Positions 1 through 13,300 of a DNA stretch of 64,000 nt are shown here, in pieces. Position numbers and translations under genes: made by a program. Source of the stretch: Cruorifilaria tuberocauda (taxonomy: Eukaryota > Nematoda > Chromadorea > Rhabditida > Onchocercidae); NCBI GenBank assembly GCA_013365365.1, contig JABVXU010000127.1, positions 62,001-126,000 on the forward strand, read 5' to 3'. The stretch's first letter is position 1; each line of letters begins with the position of its first letter. Below the pieces are notes generated by a model. The model did no database searches, had not been told where the DNA came from, and worked only from the letters and a program-made list of their open reading frames with translations.

Positions 1-491
1 ACAGCAAGATGCCCGGCATGAAGAGTTTAAATATCTTTCTCCTGCATCATACGAAACACTAATTCGATAGCATGAGGTCGTAATTTTAGAATTAAATGTT
101 GGATAAGAAATTAAAAACCAGGAAAAAGTGAGGGATTCAATTGCGAAAAGAGCCAATTCATTACGACGAATAAATAATATATTTGATCCTTGATGTGAGT
201 CAGTCACTACATCTGTTCCTGATATGGTCATGAAATATAAAGGAATTTTCGTTGCTTAGACATATGTTGATTTATATTATTAATCGTGAAAATAGTGCCA
301 CATATAGCTGAATATTACTTGAGCTTGTTTCGTTTCTTCATTGGAAAGAGGCTGCAACCGCTGATGTCTTTGATTTCCGACACCCTGATTGTTTCTGTTG
401 ATTATAGACAACAAAGAAACATTTCATCAAAACATGGCATAGTTTTAAATATTGATAAATAAAATCCTTCATTAAATCGATAAAGAAAATT

Positions 492-572
492 AAGCTAATA
501 GTCAATGGCAAAAACGCGAAATGAAGTCATTTTCTAAAGCTAATAGTCAATGGCAAAAACGCGAAATGAAGT
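492..572. repeat. Exact tandem duplication, 45-bp period
   Basis: The 36-bp block beginning AAGCTAATAGTCAATGG at 492-527 recurs identically at 537-572, one copy 45 bp after the other. It lies in non-coding DNA and looks like a recent local duplication. Confidence 0.85.
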
Positions 573-1063
573 TGGTTAGTAATCCAAACAAATTCTAAAG
601 GGAATTAGTAATAAACTGCTCAAGATTCTCTGATGAGTAATATAGAATAAGTGATACCAAGTCTGTAGTTACAGTACTACATTTTTAAATAAATTCATAA
701 ATGATCAATGTACTCATACCTTGGTTTTGTAATAAAAATAATTAGTATATGGTTTCTTGAAGTTCTTAAGCTATTATACTGGAGTAATGTTTGGAGCTAT
801 TAAATGATATCGATCTTTACTAATTTTAAAAAACATAACAAGTAGGATAAATTGCCAATGAAAAAAGATTTTTTCTGTAGATTTAATCAAATTTCGTTAA
901 AATTTAATACTTTTCCTTCTTCAACTCAATCAGATTAAGATTACTTGTGTAGCATAATTACTCTTTGTAATTTTATAGGATTGTCATTACGAAAGCCTAG
1001 AAACGAGTAAAAACTACTTCATATTTGCTTGTATCTGTCAGTTATGGATCAGAAATCGCGTTT

Positions 1064-1122
1064 GTTCATTAGTTTTTTATTCACCCATTTCGAGTGGGTG
1101 AATGGAAAAACTAATCAATGAA
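1064..1122. repeat. Imperfect palindrome / hairpin
   Basis: Left arm TTCATTAGTTTTTTATTCACCCA and its near reverse complement (TGGGTGAAT, GG, AAAAACTAAT..) flank a loop of about 7 bases, giving a stem of roughly 20 bp with a few mismatches. It could be a foldback element remnant or a structured RNA; no gene is associated. Confidence 0.6.
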
Positions 1123-1555
1123 TTTTATGAGTCGGAATCATCCATTTCTTTTCGACAAAACAAACCGCTTTATGGTTTTTTTAGTTTAATATCATCCAGT
1201 GTTGAATGAATCCAACAAATATTTGAATAACTTTTATGAAATGCCATGAATATAGTCGTCCAATAGCCCATATGATTCAGAAAAAAAAGTTTGGTCAAAC
1301 GGCTTGACCCATTTAACAACTGAATGATGATAACCAACTGCGTTCCTTAGTTATAAATTGGTTTATAGATTTCCGGCTGAGGTAAAATTATCACTACTAA
1401 CGTAGGGAAAACTTGTCCTGGAACACCAGCTAGATCTTTGTGTTGCTTCCAGCTTGCTATTTAAATGACGACATCATCGAACAGTAGAAAACTTGGCAGA
1501 AATTCATAATATAGCTACTGATACTATTTGTCGTTAGAAAAGCAAGGAAAGGAAG

Positions 1556-1698
1556 GATGATGAAATCCTTTGTTCTTCAAATTAATATTGCAAGCTAAAT
1601 GTAAACCCCATGTCTACAAACTCTGTCACTGAAATCAGGAAGAAGACGAAGTATAATGAAATCCTTTGGTCTTTAATTAACATTGTAAGTTAAAATTG
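1556..1698. repeat. Diverged tandem duplication, 96-bp offset
   Basis: The block starting TGAAATCCTT at 1561 (then AATTAATATTGCAAG) is repeated with about 15-20% change from 1657 (AATTAACATTGTAAG). Only the first 40-45 bp of each copy is clearly alike. Confidence 0.55.
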
Positions 1699-4328
1699 TA
1701 CGCGTTTGGTTGTAATCTTTGAACTGTCATGATCCTCCCTCCAGAATAAAGAAAGTCCCAAGCTCAGAAGCATAGCTAAGGATTTGTTTCAAGAAGGGTG
1801 GCTGCTTAACGAAAGGGTAAAACAATTACCCTATCCCTTTGACTTAATATCGTCGTTAATACTTGTCTGGATATTGTTGAAATATTAATGTTAATGTTGT
1901 GTTATTGTATTCAATCAAATCTGAATAAAGGTTTAATTGCCCAAGTTTGAGTTTGAGGTACACCCAAGTGTATCGGTTATCACAGCTGCCTGACACAGGA
2001 GCCAGCAGTTTTGGTTACGTATGAACAAAAGGGAGAAACTCGGTCTAAGAAGAAACAACCTGAATCTTGTTACGGTCATAGAAGATCGCCGACACTATTC
2101 AACGCTGCAGTGTGTAAAAGGTACTTTTAATTGTGCCAGTCAAAAAAGTTTATTATAACTGACAATGGTTGAACAATTTAATAATGTGAAACTATGTTTA
2201 ACACCGAACGGAAATCTGAGGGACCACAAAAGGATACAAATAAAACGAAAAATAAAAAGGAGGAAGTGAAGAAAATTATTGGCTTTTATCAGAGCTTCTG
2301 CTCCATATAGAATTCGAGATTTACGAAGAATTTAGGAGCAACGAAATTTTTAATTGGAATACACGAATTATTGAACAACATCGACATTAACGTTGGAGCA
2401 GAATTAGTCTTATGGAAAGATCAAGCAAATTATACTAAAAACAAAAAGTGCTTTGATCCAAAATGTTCGTTACAGCAAATTCCGAATCAGAGACATTCAA
2501 GATAACAAGATCGATGCATAGGTAGTGCATTATTAAGCAATTAAAATGATTTCGTTTACTGAACAGAAGTTCAAATTCATTAAATTGATTTTATCATAAA
2601 GTGAAGCAAAGCATTTCTTGAAATTATCAAATGAAACTGATTAAAACCAATCGAAGTACCACGAATTCTGTTGTTCAGAAACGAACTTAAGGTAATCTTG
2701 AGAAGAAAACATATGTCCTACCTATCATCGTTAATTTCTTCTGAAATCCAACGTCTTGATTACTTAATAACGACTAATGGGTACGAGCCCTTAACACGAA
2801 CATTTTGCCAATACCATTGAATTAGTTACTAACTCTAACATTTCAACTGATTTTCGCTAAAAAATCTTCATTATATGTATAATTTGATAAAAAGATGTGC
2901 CAGGACAGTCAAGTAAGGTCTCTTAATTTATAACGCCAGCAACTAAACCGTCTCGTTATATCCGATGATGATTTGTCCACAGGAAGCAAGCAGACTAGTC
3001 TAAATTTTACGATGCTTTACCTTTCACAAAACCTGAGAACTGTAAAACCATGCTAACCAATGCAAAAATCTCAGGATATTTAACTATTCGGTGTATTATA
3101 ACGGAGTAGTGAAAAAGCATAAATTGTACTTCGAGCAAGCAACTAACTTTACATTTCTGCTTGAACATGGTTATACAACCTTGGCAAGATGTAACAGCCA
3201 GTTCTAGGAAATTTGGGAAAATAATTTTGCCTCCACTAACCACATCGAATATCATTCACTGAATTATTTATTGGATAAATGAAGCTGAATAAAAACATAA
3301 CAAAACAACAAACTGGAATGCACCAATTGGTTAATCAGATTCGAATGCATTACGAACAACCATGAAAAACGGAAACCAGTAAAATCAACAAGTACTAGTA
3401 ACATGATTTCTTCTACAAAAAGACTGGCCTAAAGATCAACCGTTTCATGAGGAAAACAAGTACGTAATATCAAAGCCATAATAAGACATGTCAATGAAAC
3501 GAGATCAGTGAGCAATCAATATTAATCAATCCGAAAAAACACATACTGCATCAGAAAGTGATACCATTTAGAAATTCCCTAAATAAGAGGTCGATTAAAA
3601 ACATATCAGTCAAATTTGGTAGAATGGATCTCGTTAAACGCAAATGCTTCTCCTTAGAATTTTACATTGTATTATAACTGAAAGATAAACCGAAAATGAT
3701 GGGCGACATCTAACCTGTTACTAAAGTAAAAATATCATGTGTATCAAATGTACCAGTACACAAATAATTTTTCGTTAAACAGCATTCAAACTATTAATAA
3801 GGATCACAGTTGAGCACTCCAAGAGGCAGTGCTAAAATTTGCAAAATTTAGTGTTCAGGAAAAGAATTCAAAAATGATAAGTCATTTCATATTTTCTATG
3901 GCAGTACGTTGCAGCAGAATTGATACATTAAAGACTAATATTCAAATGAATTCCAAATAAAGAACTTATTCATAACTATAACTATAAGCCATGACTTCGA
4001 ACAACGATTAGGATCTACTTACGCTAAATTTTCGACATTTTTTCAAAAATAAGTAATCTTTATATTAACAGAATGACATCAAAAGCCATTTAGGAAAACT
4101 CCAGGATGTTTTATGTTTTACGGCTATTCTAAATGATTTTAATTTTTGATTACAAAATCAAACAGTCGATATTGAAAATGCCAGCAATTGCCTCTTAAAC
4201 ACCAAAATTTTCAACACGTGATTATAAAAGATAGTGGACCAATCCGTTACGAGGTAATCGATTTGCTGATACTAATAAGAAGACTAATTTTTAAGTTGGA
4301 CGCAAAAATTGTTCACAACCAACTCTTT

Positions 4329-7300
4329 CTATTCTTTAAATTCTGAATGTTTTTTGTGGTAATGTGCCAACCACTGATCCCAGATTGTATCCGCAAAAAA
4401 GATTTGTCCGTTCATTGGAAGTTCATCAATAATCATTTTTGCCAGTCCAACAATGAGCGAATCTTTAATAGGAAAATTCACACCACTGAGTTTTCTGAAA
4501 AAAAAAATAACAATGAAAATTTTAGATTGAACTAACAGATCAATTTAAAAAAAATTGCGACAAAATGTAGTTTGCAAAATTTTTTTAAAAAAAGGATGCT
4601 CCAATGATTTCTTAAACCTTTTTTATTCATGAATGCAGTATCAGCTTAAAAGAATAGAATCACTATGTGAAAACGGCACAAATAAAAAGCTCCTTGCCAA
4701 TTTTATGATATGGACATGCCTGGCGATGAATAATTATCACCTTTTGTCCACTGTCATTATCTGCAATATTCATTAACCACTTACTCCAAATATTCATATA
4801 ACGCCCTGCGGAAATCTTCAGAAAAGATTGAATTTAGATGTTTCAAACTTCCTACAGTCCATTCTGTAGTCGGTGATTCTTTACTTTCCTTCTTCTATAA
4901 ATAATTTTCCGTTCATAGTACATAATTTAAATAAATTAACGCACGAATAATAACGAGACAAAATATAGAAGACACGGAAAACAGCAGAATTAATCAGATA
5001 TGCCTAATTTGCTATTAAAATCAATGCAAAATCAGTATAAGAATCTGCTTGAATTTAAAAGAAACTTGTAAAACGTAAAAAAAAAACATTTTTATTGGAA
5101 ACATACCTGAGGCCGTTTGTTAGGACGCTTCGTGGAACTACTTTTTCTAACCTCATTCGTATCATCTTCCGCTATTGAAATGCAGTCTGAAAAAATAGTG
5201 TTCTAACTGACAAACTAACAGAAAGATATCACCACTAGAATTACAGACACGAAAAAGATCGATAAAAATGCAAATTAAGAATACAACAATATAGGCTTAC
5301 ATATTTTTGAAATATAAATTCAGTGAATTAGAAAACTGACAAAAAAAAACAAACCTTCAATATCCTGTTTACCATTTTCACAATTTTTGCTTATCGCCTG
5401 TGCAACAGTTGATTTAAATTTTGGAAATTCCGCCTTTATACATCTACTTATTTCACGACATCGATTTAAATAAACCTATTACAGATTAAATAGTAAAAAT
5501 ATTCTTTAAGCTTTGTAATTTATCAGGTTATCCAAACTTTGTTCTTGAATTTATTGCTATCATTAATTAATAGACATTCCAGATAGGAGATTCTAAAATG
5601 AAATGATGTAGAAGCTTAAATTAGGACAGAAAGAAGCAACAGAGCAATATTTAGAAAATTTGATATATACTGCACAAGTAAAGACAGCGTGGAAGTTTCG
5701 GGAAATCGTAAAGAGTAGATGCACCAATTTCTAGAGCCCAATGGCAACAAGCGTCTCTAGCAACACCTTTACATGTTTTCTACGCCAATTTATAGCAACG
5801 GATTTGAAAATTCCCGGAATGAAACTATGAAATGATATATAATCATATAATTAAGAAATGTGTGCTTAAAATCAAAAAAACAAGTTAGCGGAAGAAATGT
5901 GTGATTTCTGAGAAATTTCTGCGCATTTGTTGCAACTGCTGTTAAATCAATTAACATTCTTAGATAAAGCGAGGAACTTTTTATTGCAAAAACAAAATCA
6001 CAGTAAGAGATTATTAAAAGAAATGGATATTTTTAAGAATCAGAGAATAAGAACTTTTTATAACTTTTTCGAAAACTATGAATTACTCTCTACCAATAAA
6101 CATTCCTTGTTTTCCAGATAAATTAGTAATTTTCTGTTTAAAAACATTTTCGTCATTGTCAGATAGCCCCATATCCAAACATACTTGAAAAAAGACATTA
6201 ATAAAAAACATACAAAAGAAGCGAGAAAGTCTTTTTCGAAAAATCGTTTATTTTTAACTCTTTAAGTTTTAAGTCAAAACCATTCATATGCAACATTCCA
6301 GATTTCTACCTTTTCGCCCTATGTATGTAATGAACGTATGTATGTAATGATATGTAATGAATACTCGCTATATAAATTAGAAAAATGAACTATGTTTAAT
6401 GATGATTTCAATTAAATATGGAAAAAACTACCTGTAAAATGTGCTCTGCTGGACCGTTATGGACCACCTTCAAAGCTTCAGCAACCGATAAGCCGTCTAG
6501 TAATACACATTCCAAACTTGCACACAACTTCTGAAATTGCGGACTTACAGAGAAAAATTAAGAATCCTGAAAATTTCAAAGCTTAAATTCGTCTCTTCCA
6601 TATGTCAGAAAAAAAAATCAAATGAATGAAAAAACAGGTAACTTGTACAGAAGGCTATGTCACTCAAATGGTGAACTGCAAACGAAAAAGATAAGTTCAA
6701 ATTAATCAATTTATAAACATGTAATCCAAAACTACATAAAAATTAGAATTGCATCAGCGTTTCTTACTTGTTGGGCTTCCTCTGATCGTCGGTACTGTTG
6801 TTCGATAAGATAAGTAATCAGAACTTTGTAAAAACTCTCAAAATTATTTATTATCGCTTGTGTATGCAAGATCACATCATTATTTTGAACTGGAAGTTGA
6901 CGATGAATCTTCATATTTTTTCCTGTTGAATTAGAAGACCGCATCGAAAGTTTCTGCTGAAATTCTCCCGGTAAAAGACATGGAAATTTTTCATTCAATA
7001 GACCATGCATGTTTCTCGGGAATCGAGATGTCGTAATTTCTGTGTCAAAAAAAGCTCCACATGAATTCTAATCCACAGTGTTTTGATGTCACTCTTCTAA
7101 CGCGTTACGGTAGACATTTCTCTAGATCCAAGACCTGATAGGTCTCTTCCAGTACGAAGATAACTTTATTCCTACAGTGCAAATAACAGTGAAATATCGT
7201 ATTTTTCATCAATTTACCTTCTTCCCTCAAAAAGTCAGTGAGTGCCATACCTTGGCTCAAAAGAGCAAGTGTTGTTATATTTTCATCAAAGCTCCACTTA

Positions 7301-10300
7301 ATCTAGATTTTGAAAAACTATAAATAAATAATGGTAGAATGTAAACATGTAACATAGTCAAAATAGATGGTATTCTGCTGAATTTTTTAAAACCTATAAG
7401 AAATGGACAAAGCCCGTATAACAACTTGAAACTCAAGTTTTACCTTTTTCGACACTTATTCTAATGTGTATTATTCGATGATTCAGCTGAAAAAATGCCG
7501 AAATCCTAGATATCTAAGGATGCAATTTTACTTGAACATATGAAGCTGCTTTCATTGCCTTTAACCATTAAACACAAACATTTTTATAAATGTTTACAAC
7601 ACATCATTTGTATGATTTGGAAGCATGAATATAAATAAAGTAATAACATGAAATGATTTTAAAGAGTTCTTTTCTTCAGAAGTATGAGTTGAAAACCTAC
7701 ACAAATCCATACAAAGTAAATAAAAAATCATTCATGTTATCATTTCATGTAAACCTTTGTTTAAGAAATCAGAAAAAATACATCAAGATTATGCTAAAAT
7801 TCCTATAAATTTATATAAATAATACCTTTTCAACTGATTTGGTGGAACATCCCCTCTTTTGTGATTCACTCTGTCCATTAAACTCATTTTCATTCTTGGT
7901 AACTTTTACAGTACTTGGCACAGACAAAACTTGAAGTAATCCCTTTGTGCCCTTCAAATAAAGAAAGAGAATAGGTAGTTTTTCAGCATTATTTTCTTTA
8001 TAACTTATCTTATAATTTATCTTATAATTCCTATAACTTATCTTTATAACTTATATAACTTTATAACTATATTTATAACTTATATTATTATTACTTATCG
8101 GTTCATTTTTACTGTCATTGGATAAAAGATATTTACCTTTATCAAATGAATATAAACTTGAAGGTAAGGAAAATTTCACAAAATGAAAAGCAAAAATTCT
8201 CGAAGATAATCATCCTATATTTTGCAAAGATGCAAAATAACAAGGGTAACGAGTGACCAATAAATGCACAGCTACCTTCAAAAAGCAAAAAATCCAAAAA
8301 CAAAAAAAAATTTAGAAAATATTAAGAAAACATTAATATCTTCAAAAAAAAAAAACAAAAAGCTCACAATTCTTTCTGTGTTAATGAGCAGTTTTACCAA
8401 ACGAACATAAGTACTTAATGTTGTTGGAGCCAAATTATTCCTTTTACAAGTTTCGCTAAGAGTCTTCGTTTCATACAAAACTTCAAGAATTCCGTTGCGC
8501 ATTTTTTTTCGATCTCCTCGAAAACGATATTGACGCAAAATCTATAAGAATTTTATATCCAAATTCAAAAATGAGTTCATAATATTTAAGATTTCGTTAC
8601 CAATGAAAACCTTATCCACATATAACTTAAAAACTGAAAAATTACCTTGTCTATTTTAACAGCCAAATTTTCTGGCGTTCCAGTATATTCCTTCGCACTT
8701 AATTTGTCCAGTTTCGTATCAGAGAGAAGTTTTGCTACGCCTCGAATCGAACGTGGAACTGAAAAGCTATCAAATATATATCATTACTAAAATTGGCTTT
8801 AAGTATAAAAGACATGGACGGGAAAAATAAAGTCGAGCTTTAATTGTTTTAGTGCAAGAACTAACAGCCGTCATATTCGTTTTCGCTGTAGTCACCTTCG
8901 TTTTCAGCGTGCAGAACAACAGCATTTCTTATTGGTGGTTCTGTGTTTTCAGAATTTGTACCAGTCTTATTTTCAATTTGCATCCGGCGTCTAGGTCGAA
9001 TTTTGGCTATATTTCGTTCAATATAGTTATCTGCAAATCCCACAGTTTAAATACTTTTAGCACTGATCCATCATTACGCTACATATGAGATTATATTCGC
9101 CTTTATTTTTCTAATCTCAAACTTAACTCGTACCTTTCTAAACTTTCTAAATTTATAAAAAAGGATCTAGTAGCAGTCTGTACTTCATTAAAAAATAAGA
9201 AAGACCTACCATCATCAAATTCATCACTGCTGTTATTAAGACAAACAAGTGAGCTACTTAATGAACACTCAGTTTGAGGTTTATCGCTGATTGATTTGCT
9301 TGTTTTCGTCAGCAGGTTTCTGGCATCGCATTGTTTTTCGTGTTTTGAAGAACCTTTTGTTATCTTCGGATGGTCAGTAGTAGAAACTAAAGCCTTACAA
9401 TAGTTCATAAATATTGAAATACAAAGCTTATCAATTGTTTTGAATGGTTTATTTCTGATAACAATTGCTATTGCGCAGCAATTCCATCCGGTATTATAAC
9501 TGAGGTATGAACTAAATTCATTAATAAAGATTACTACAGTCTCCACGAATTTTGTGGAACACTTAGTCTTTTCTTATCTTTAAATTTTTGAAATAACTGT
9601 TGAAGATTTCAGAAATTTTTTTCATAATCTTGCTGGAAAATTTTTGAGTCCATAATTCACTATAAATTTCACTTGTAAAAATTTTTTCGCTAGCAGAAAT
9701 GTTTCCCGGTGAAGTTTCTGTGTTTGTGAACATTTTGTTGAAATTCGCTTCTGTACTTTTATGTTTTATATTACCACTTGGCAAATTTGCATCAAGATCC
9801 GTTGATCTTTCCTAAAATAAGTCTTAATCAAGTATTGTGGGCAGGAAAATACAGCATATTAATTTAAAAACGTTTATCCCATTCAAAACTTCTATCCTAT
9901 TCAACATTTCATAAAATGAAGTCTATTTTCTTATATTATAAAGTACAACCTTAACATTAGACGATGTTGGATAAGGTGATTGTCCAAGCATCATGCGAGC
10001 TTTTGTAATATACTGTTGAAATGCACTAACTGCTATCCCATATTTACTAGAAACTTCCGTGACTGGGACGTCTTTCGTTAAAACCTTCAAAAATAAAAAT
10101 ATTAGTATGAATGTGAAAAAGTAAAATAAGTTGATGTATTAAAGCAATTAGAAAAATGTCACGAATTTAAATTTCTTTGAAAACAACTCGCACTGTGAGT
10201 ACAATTTTATGGGTGCAACTTCGACAGTATCTAAACATTATGATATTATAGAAACGCTAAATTCTGCCTACATAATTATGAAAGACAATTATTCCTGATA

Positions 10301-13300
10301 GCCAAGTACCAATATTATCAAATAATAATTGCTGGACTTGCAGCGATGGAAGTATTCCAACCATCCCAGCATAACTGCCAGTTTAGCACCGTACTGTCTT
10401 TCAATAAAACTAGTACCAGGTAATAAAACCATAAATGGAATCAAACTTCAGAAAGTGCACTGCGCAACTTTCGCTGTTCATTCAGGTTGTACGATGAAAT
10501 TTTCATAAGATCTGAGATCACTATCTCAACTTCCTTCGAAACAGGAATATTGCGTTCAAAACATTCATCAGCTGCTATTTCTTTACGCAATGTTTCTGAA
10601 TTCAACACTTACATTAGAATAAAGGATAAAAATAATTAAATTTTGAGCTGAAGCGACCAAAAATTTTTAAATTTAGTTTACAAAAATACTTTCAAGATAT
10701 AAAATCGGAAACTTCTAAATTAAAATTCCAAACAATGAACAGTAAAATAGTCAGACTTCTGCCAACTGTAATTAAAGACAAAAAGCTTTCTCACTGTTTT
10801 TTAGAAAAAGTTCATGGAATGAAAGCAGTCTAAATATTAAAAGAAGACTGAAACTAGCTAATCTCTTGAGGAAACTTCATGATAACTTCAGCTTATTACA
10901 AAAAAGATGACACTGATGATAAATCCACACCCTATATTTCATTACAGATTTTGTGCAAATTCTACTAACTTATAATTGGGAAATTGAACTAACCAGCTTG
11001 TTGAGGCAAAAAGGTCACCAGTGAAGCTCGTGAACTATGTAAATAAGAATGCATGGCTGATATAGGCAATTTCGTAACACTCGCTGCTTCAGCAATATTG
11101 TATTTGTCACGAATTACCCTGAATTAATTTCATACAAACTTGTAAATGTCTGGTCCATTTTCAAAATTCAAATTACATTTGATTTCGTCTTAAGTATGAA
11201 ATTTGATTAAAATTTCTTAAAAGCCGCTTTTTTGGTGCTAATAAATACACTAACATCGCAACACCTTTATGCAACGCTTTCTGCTGCAAAGCTAGGCAAT
11301 GGAGAAATGACAAAAGACATTTACAAACTTTTTTATTTCATCTAAACATTCGTAATTTCGCGACTCAGACAATAAACACAGTGCGTGATCCTTGTTTTCA
11401 CTAGCTTTCTCGAAATCAATTTCATCTAAAACTGTTCAAGTTGTAGAAAACTGAAATTAGAAACTTCAAGTAGGAAGGAATTGGATTTGGTAAGATATGC
11501 AGAAGGTTAGATAACATCAATTACACTGGAAAATCAATCGATCTAAAATAATGATATGAAATTTAAAGCTTACTTTTATTCGAAATTCTCTCCCGATACT
11601 TCAAAATTTCCTCAATTCCACAAACTTCACGCCCTACGAAAGCACGATCTAATCTTAAAAAAGTACACATATCCTGCAAATAAGTGACATCAGAAGTGAC
11701 CTCTAACAAAGTATGTCTTTATTGTTGAAAACAAAAAAACAAATAAACAATAAAGCTTGGTAATTTACTTCAATATTTAGTGATTTGTAGATTATTCCGC
11801 CAATGGTTTCTCTTACTGAGTTTTTAATATTCTTATCCATAAAAGAATCTGATATTACAGCATTGATTACTGCCATCACTTCTTCCTTGCTATACTTCGT
11901 TATTTCTTCATTCGATTTGGCAGTAATACTTTCAGTACTTTCAACAGAACCATTCTACGGAAAATAATGGAATATAATCTTTAAGAGAATACGGAAAAAA
12001 GGAAGAAATTAAAAACCAAAAGTTCATAATATTCTTGGAATTCAAAAGAATATTTTGATGTGAAGCTGGATGCCTCAATAAAATCAATAAAGCAAAAATA
12101 CTAAAGAGTTTTAAAAAAGTACTTGTGACTGATTAGTTAACCAGTTTAGTGATACGCAATCGTCTATACTTTCATTTTCCGTTGTCAATGATCCCGGTAT
12201 TATTCGACGGACTTTTTTCGGCTTTCTTTTACTAGAGCCCAATTTTTGAGGTAGAAAATCTGAGGGTGGCAAACTTTCTGCAAATTTATAATTTCAAAGC
12301 AATCTTCATACTTTAAATAGTATGCCATAAAGAGGTTGGCTGAATCAGCTGCATTGCTTAAAATCGTCAGATTAATCAAAGTGCTGTGATAAATCGAAAA
12401 CCATTTCAATAGTTAACTTGCGCCAATACATTCATTTATATTAACTTTTAAATCATATATTTTTGCAATTTCTTATTTGATAACGATTCAACAAGAACTA
12501 CCGTTAATCCAGATGTTACATTTCTGCGCTCTAGCCACAAGAACATTCAACAATGAATCTAATCGCTTTGATTTTTTCGATTTTACCAAAAAAGCATTTT
12601 CTTCTACAAGCGCGTTACCCATATCGGACGAACAAAGAGTAAGCTAAAATTCAGTCTCGAAAATGTCACGAGTTAAATGAATTTAACACCACAGCTATCA
12701 CTGTGCTGGAATTATACAGCGATACTCCTAAATTTTATATCATCTACCTAGGTCTATTCTCATTTTATGTTGAAAGTATTAACAGTCAAAAATTCGCATT
12801 TTCCGAAAATATCAATCAGTGATAAAAATGGTCAAGTTTCTGCAGATTTTAGAATTTATCATCTAAAGTTCGAACTCTCAAGAAACTTATGAGAAATTTG
12901 CACTAAACTTGAAGGTTTAGCATATTAAATAAGTTTACAGTCTTATAATTTAATTAACGTATGAGTTTAATTCAAAATAGAAAATATTAAAGACTTACAT
13001 ATACGGGGATCTGAATTTGTTCCGGCGGTACATCGTCATTATCCTTCATTATTTTTGCCATTTGAGCCCGTGAACGATGGAAATAAGTTTGCAAAGTAGT
13101 GAACGGCACCTGTAAAATCTTAAAATTAATGTGAAAAAAGGTTTCTGATTATTTTGCGTGCTCTCCAATATTCTCTACTCAACGTTTCAAAAACAGCATT
13201 TCTGTGTTATCAAACATAATGCTACAGAGATAATAAACAAAGATGATATGCAACCCTCTAGAAATTTTACATTTTTTAATTATCTGCACTTCCTGGGCAA

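Larger units (their letters stand above)
1..4328. other. Non-coding flank downstream of the multi-HTH gene
   Basis: No convincing exon chain on either strand. It holds the two duplications and the hairpin listed separately. At 1990-2160 a short stretch reads LPDTGASSFGYV and, in another frame, a 45-codon basic ORF from 2031; these could be a retroelement scrap but are too short to call. No canonical AATAAA was found soon after the gene end at 4329. Confidence 0.5.

Noticed and set aside
8852..9088. 78-codon plus-strand ORF
   Set aside because: Antisense shadow of the multi-HTH gene exon at 8896-9030, whose splice sites and phase are well supported.
12200..12409. 69-codon minus-strand ORF as the reading of this exon
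   Set aside because: It is in the wrong frame: the phase-correct exon 12123-12277 reads SLPPSDFLPQ.. and joins both neighbours.
12866..12880. GTTCGAACTC-like string resembling a tRNA B box (also near 46339)
   Set aside because: No cloverleaf could be formed with the flanking sequence.
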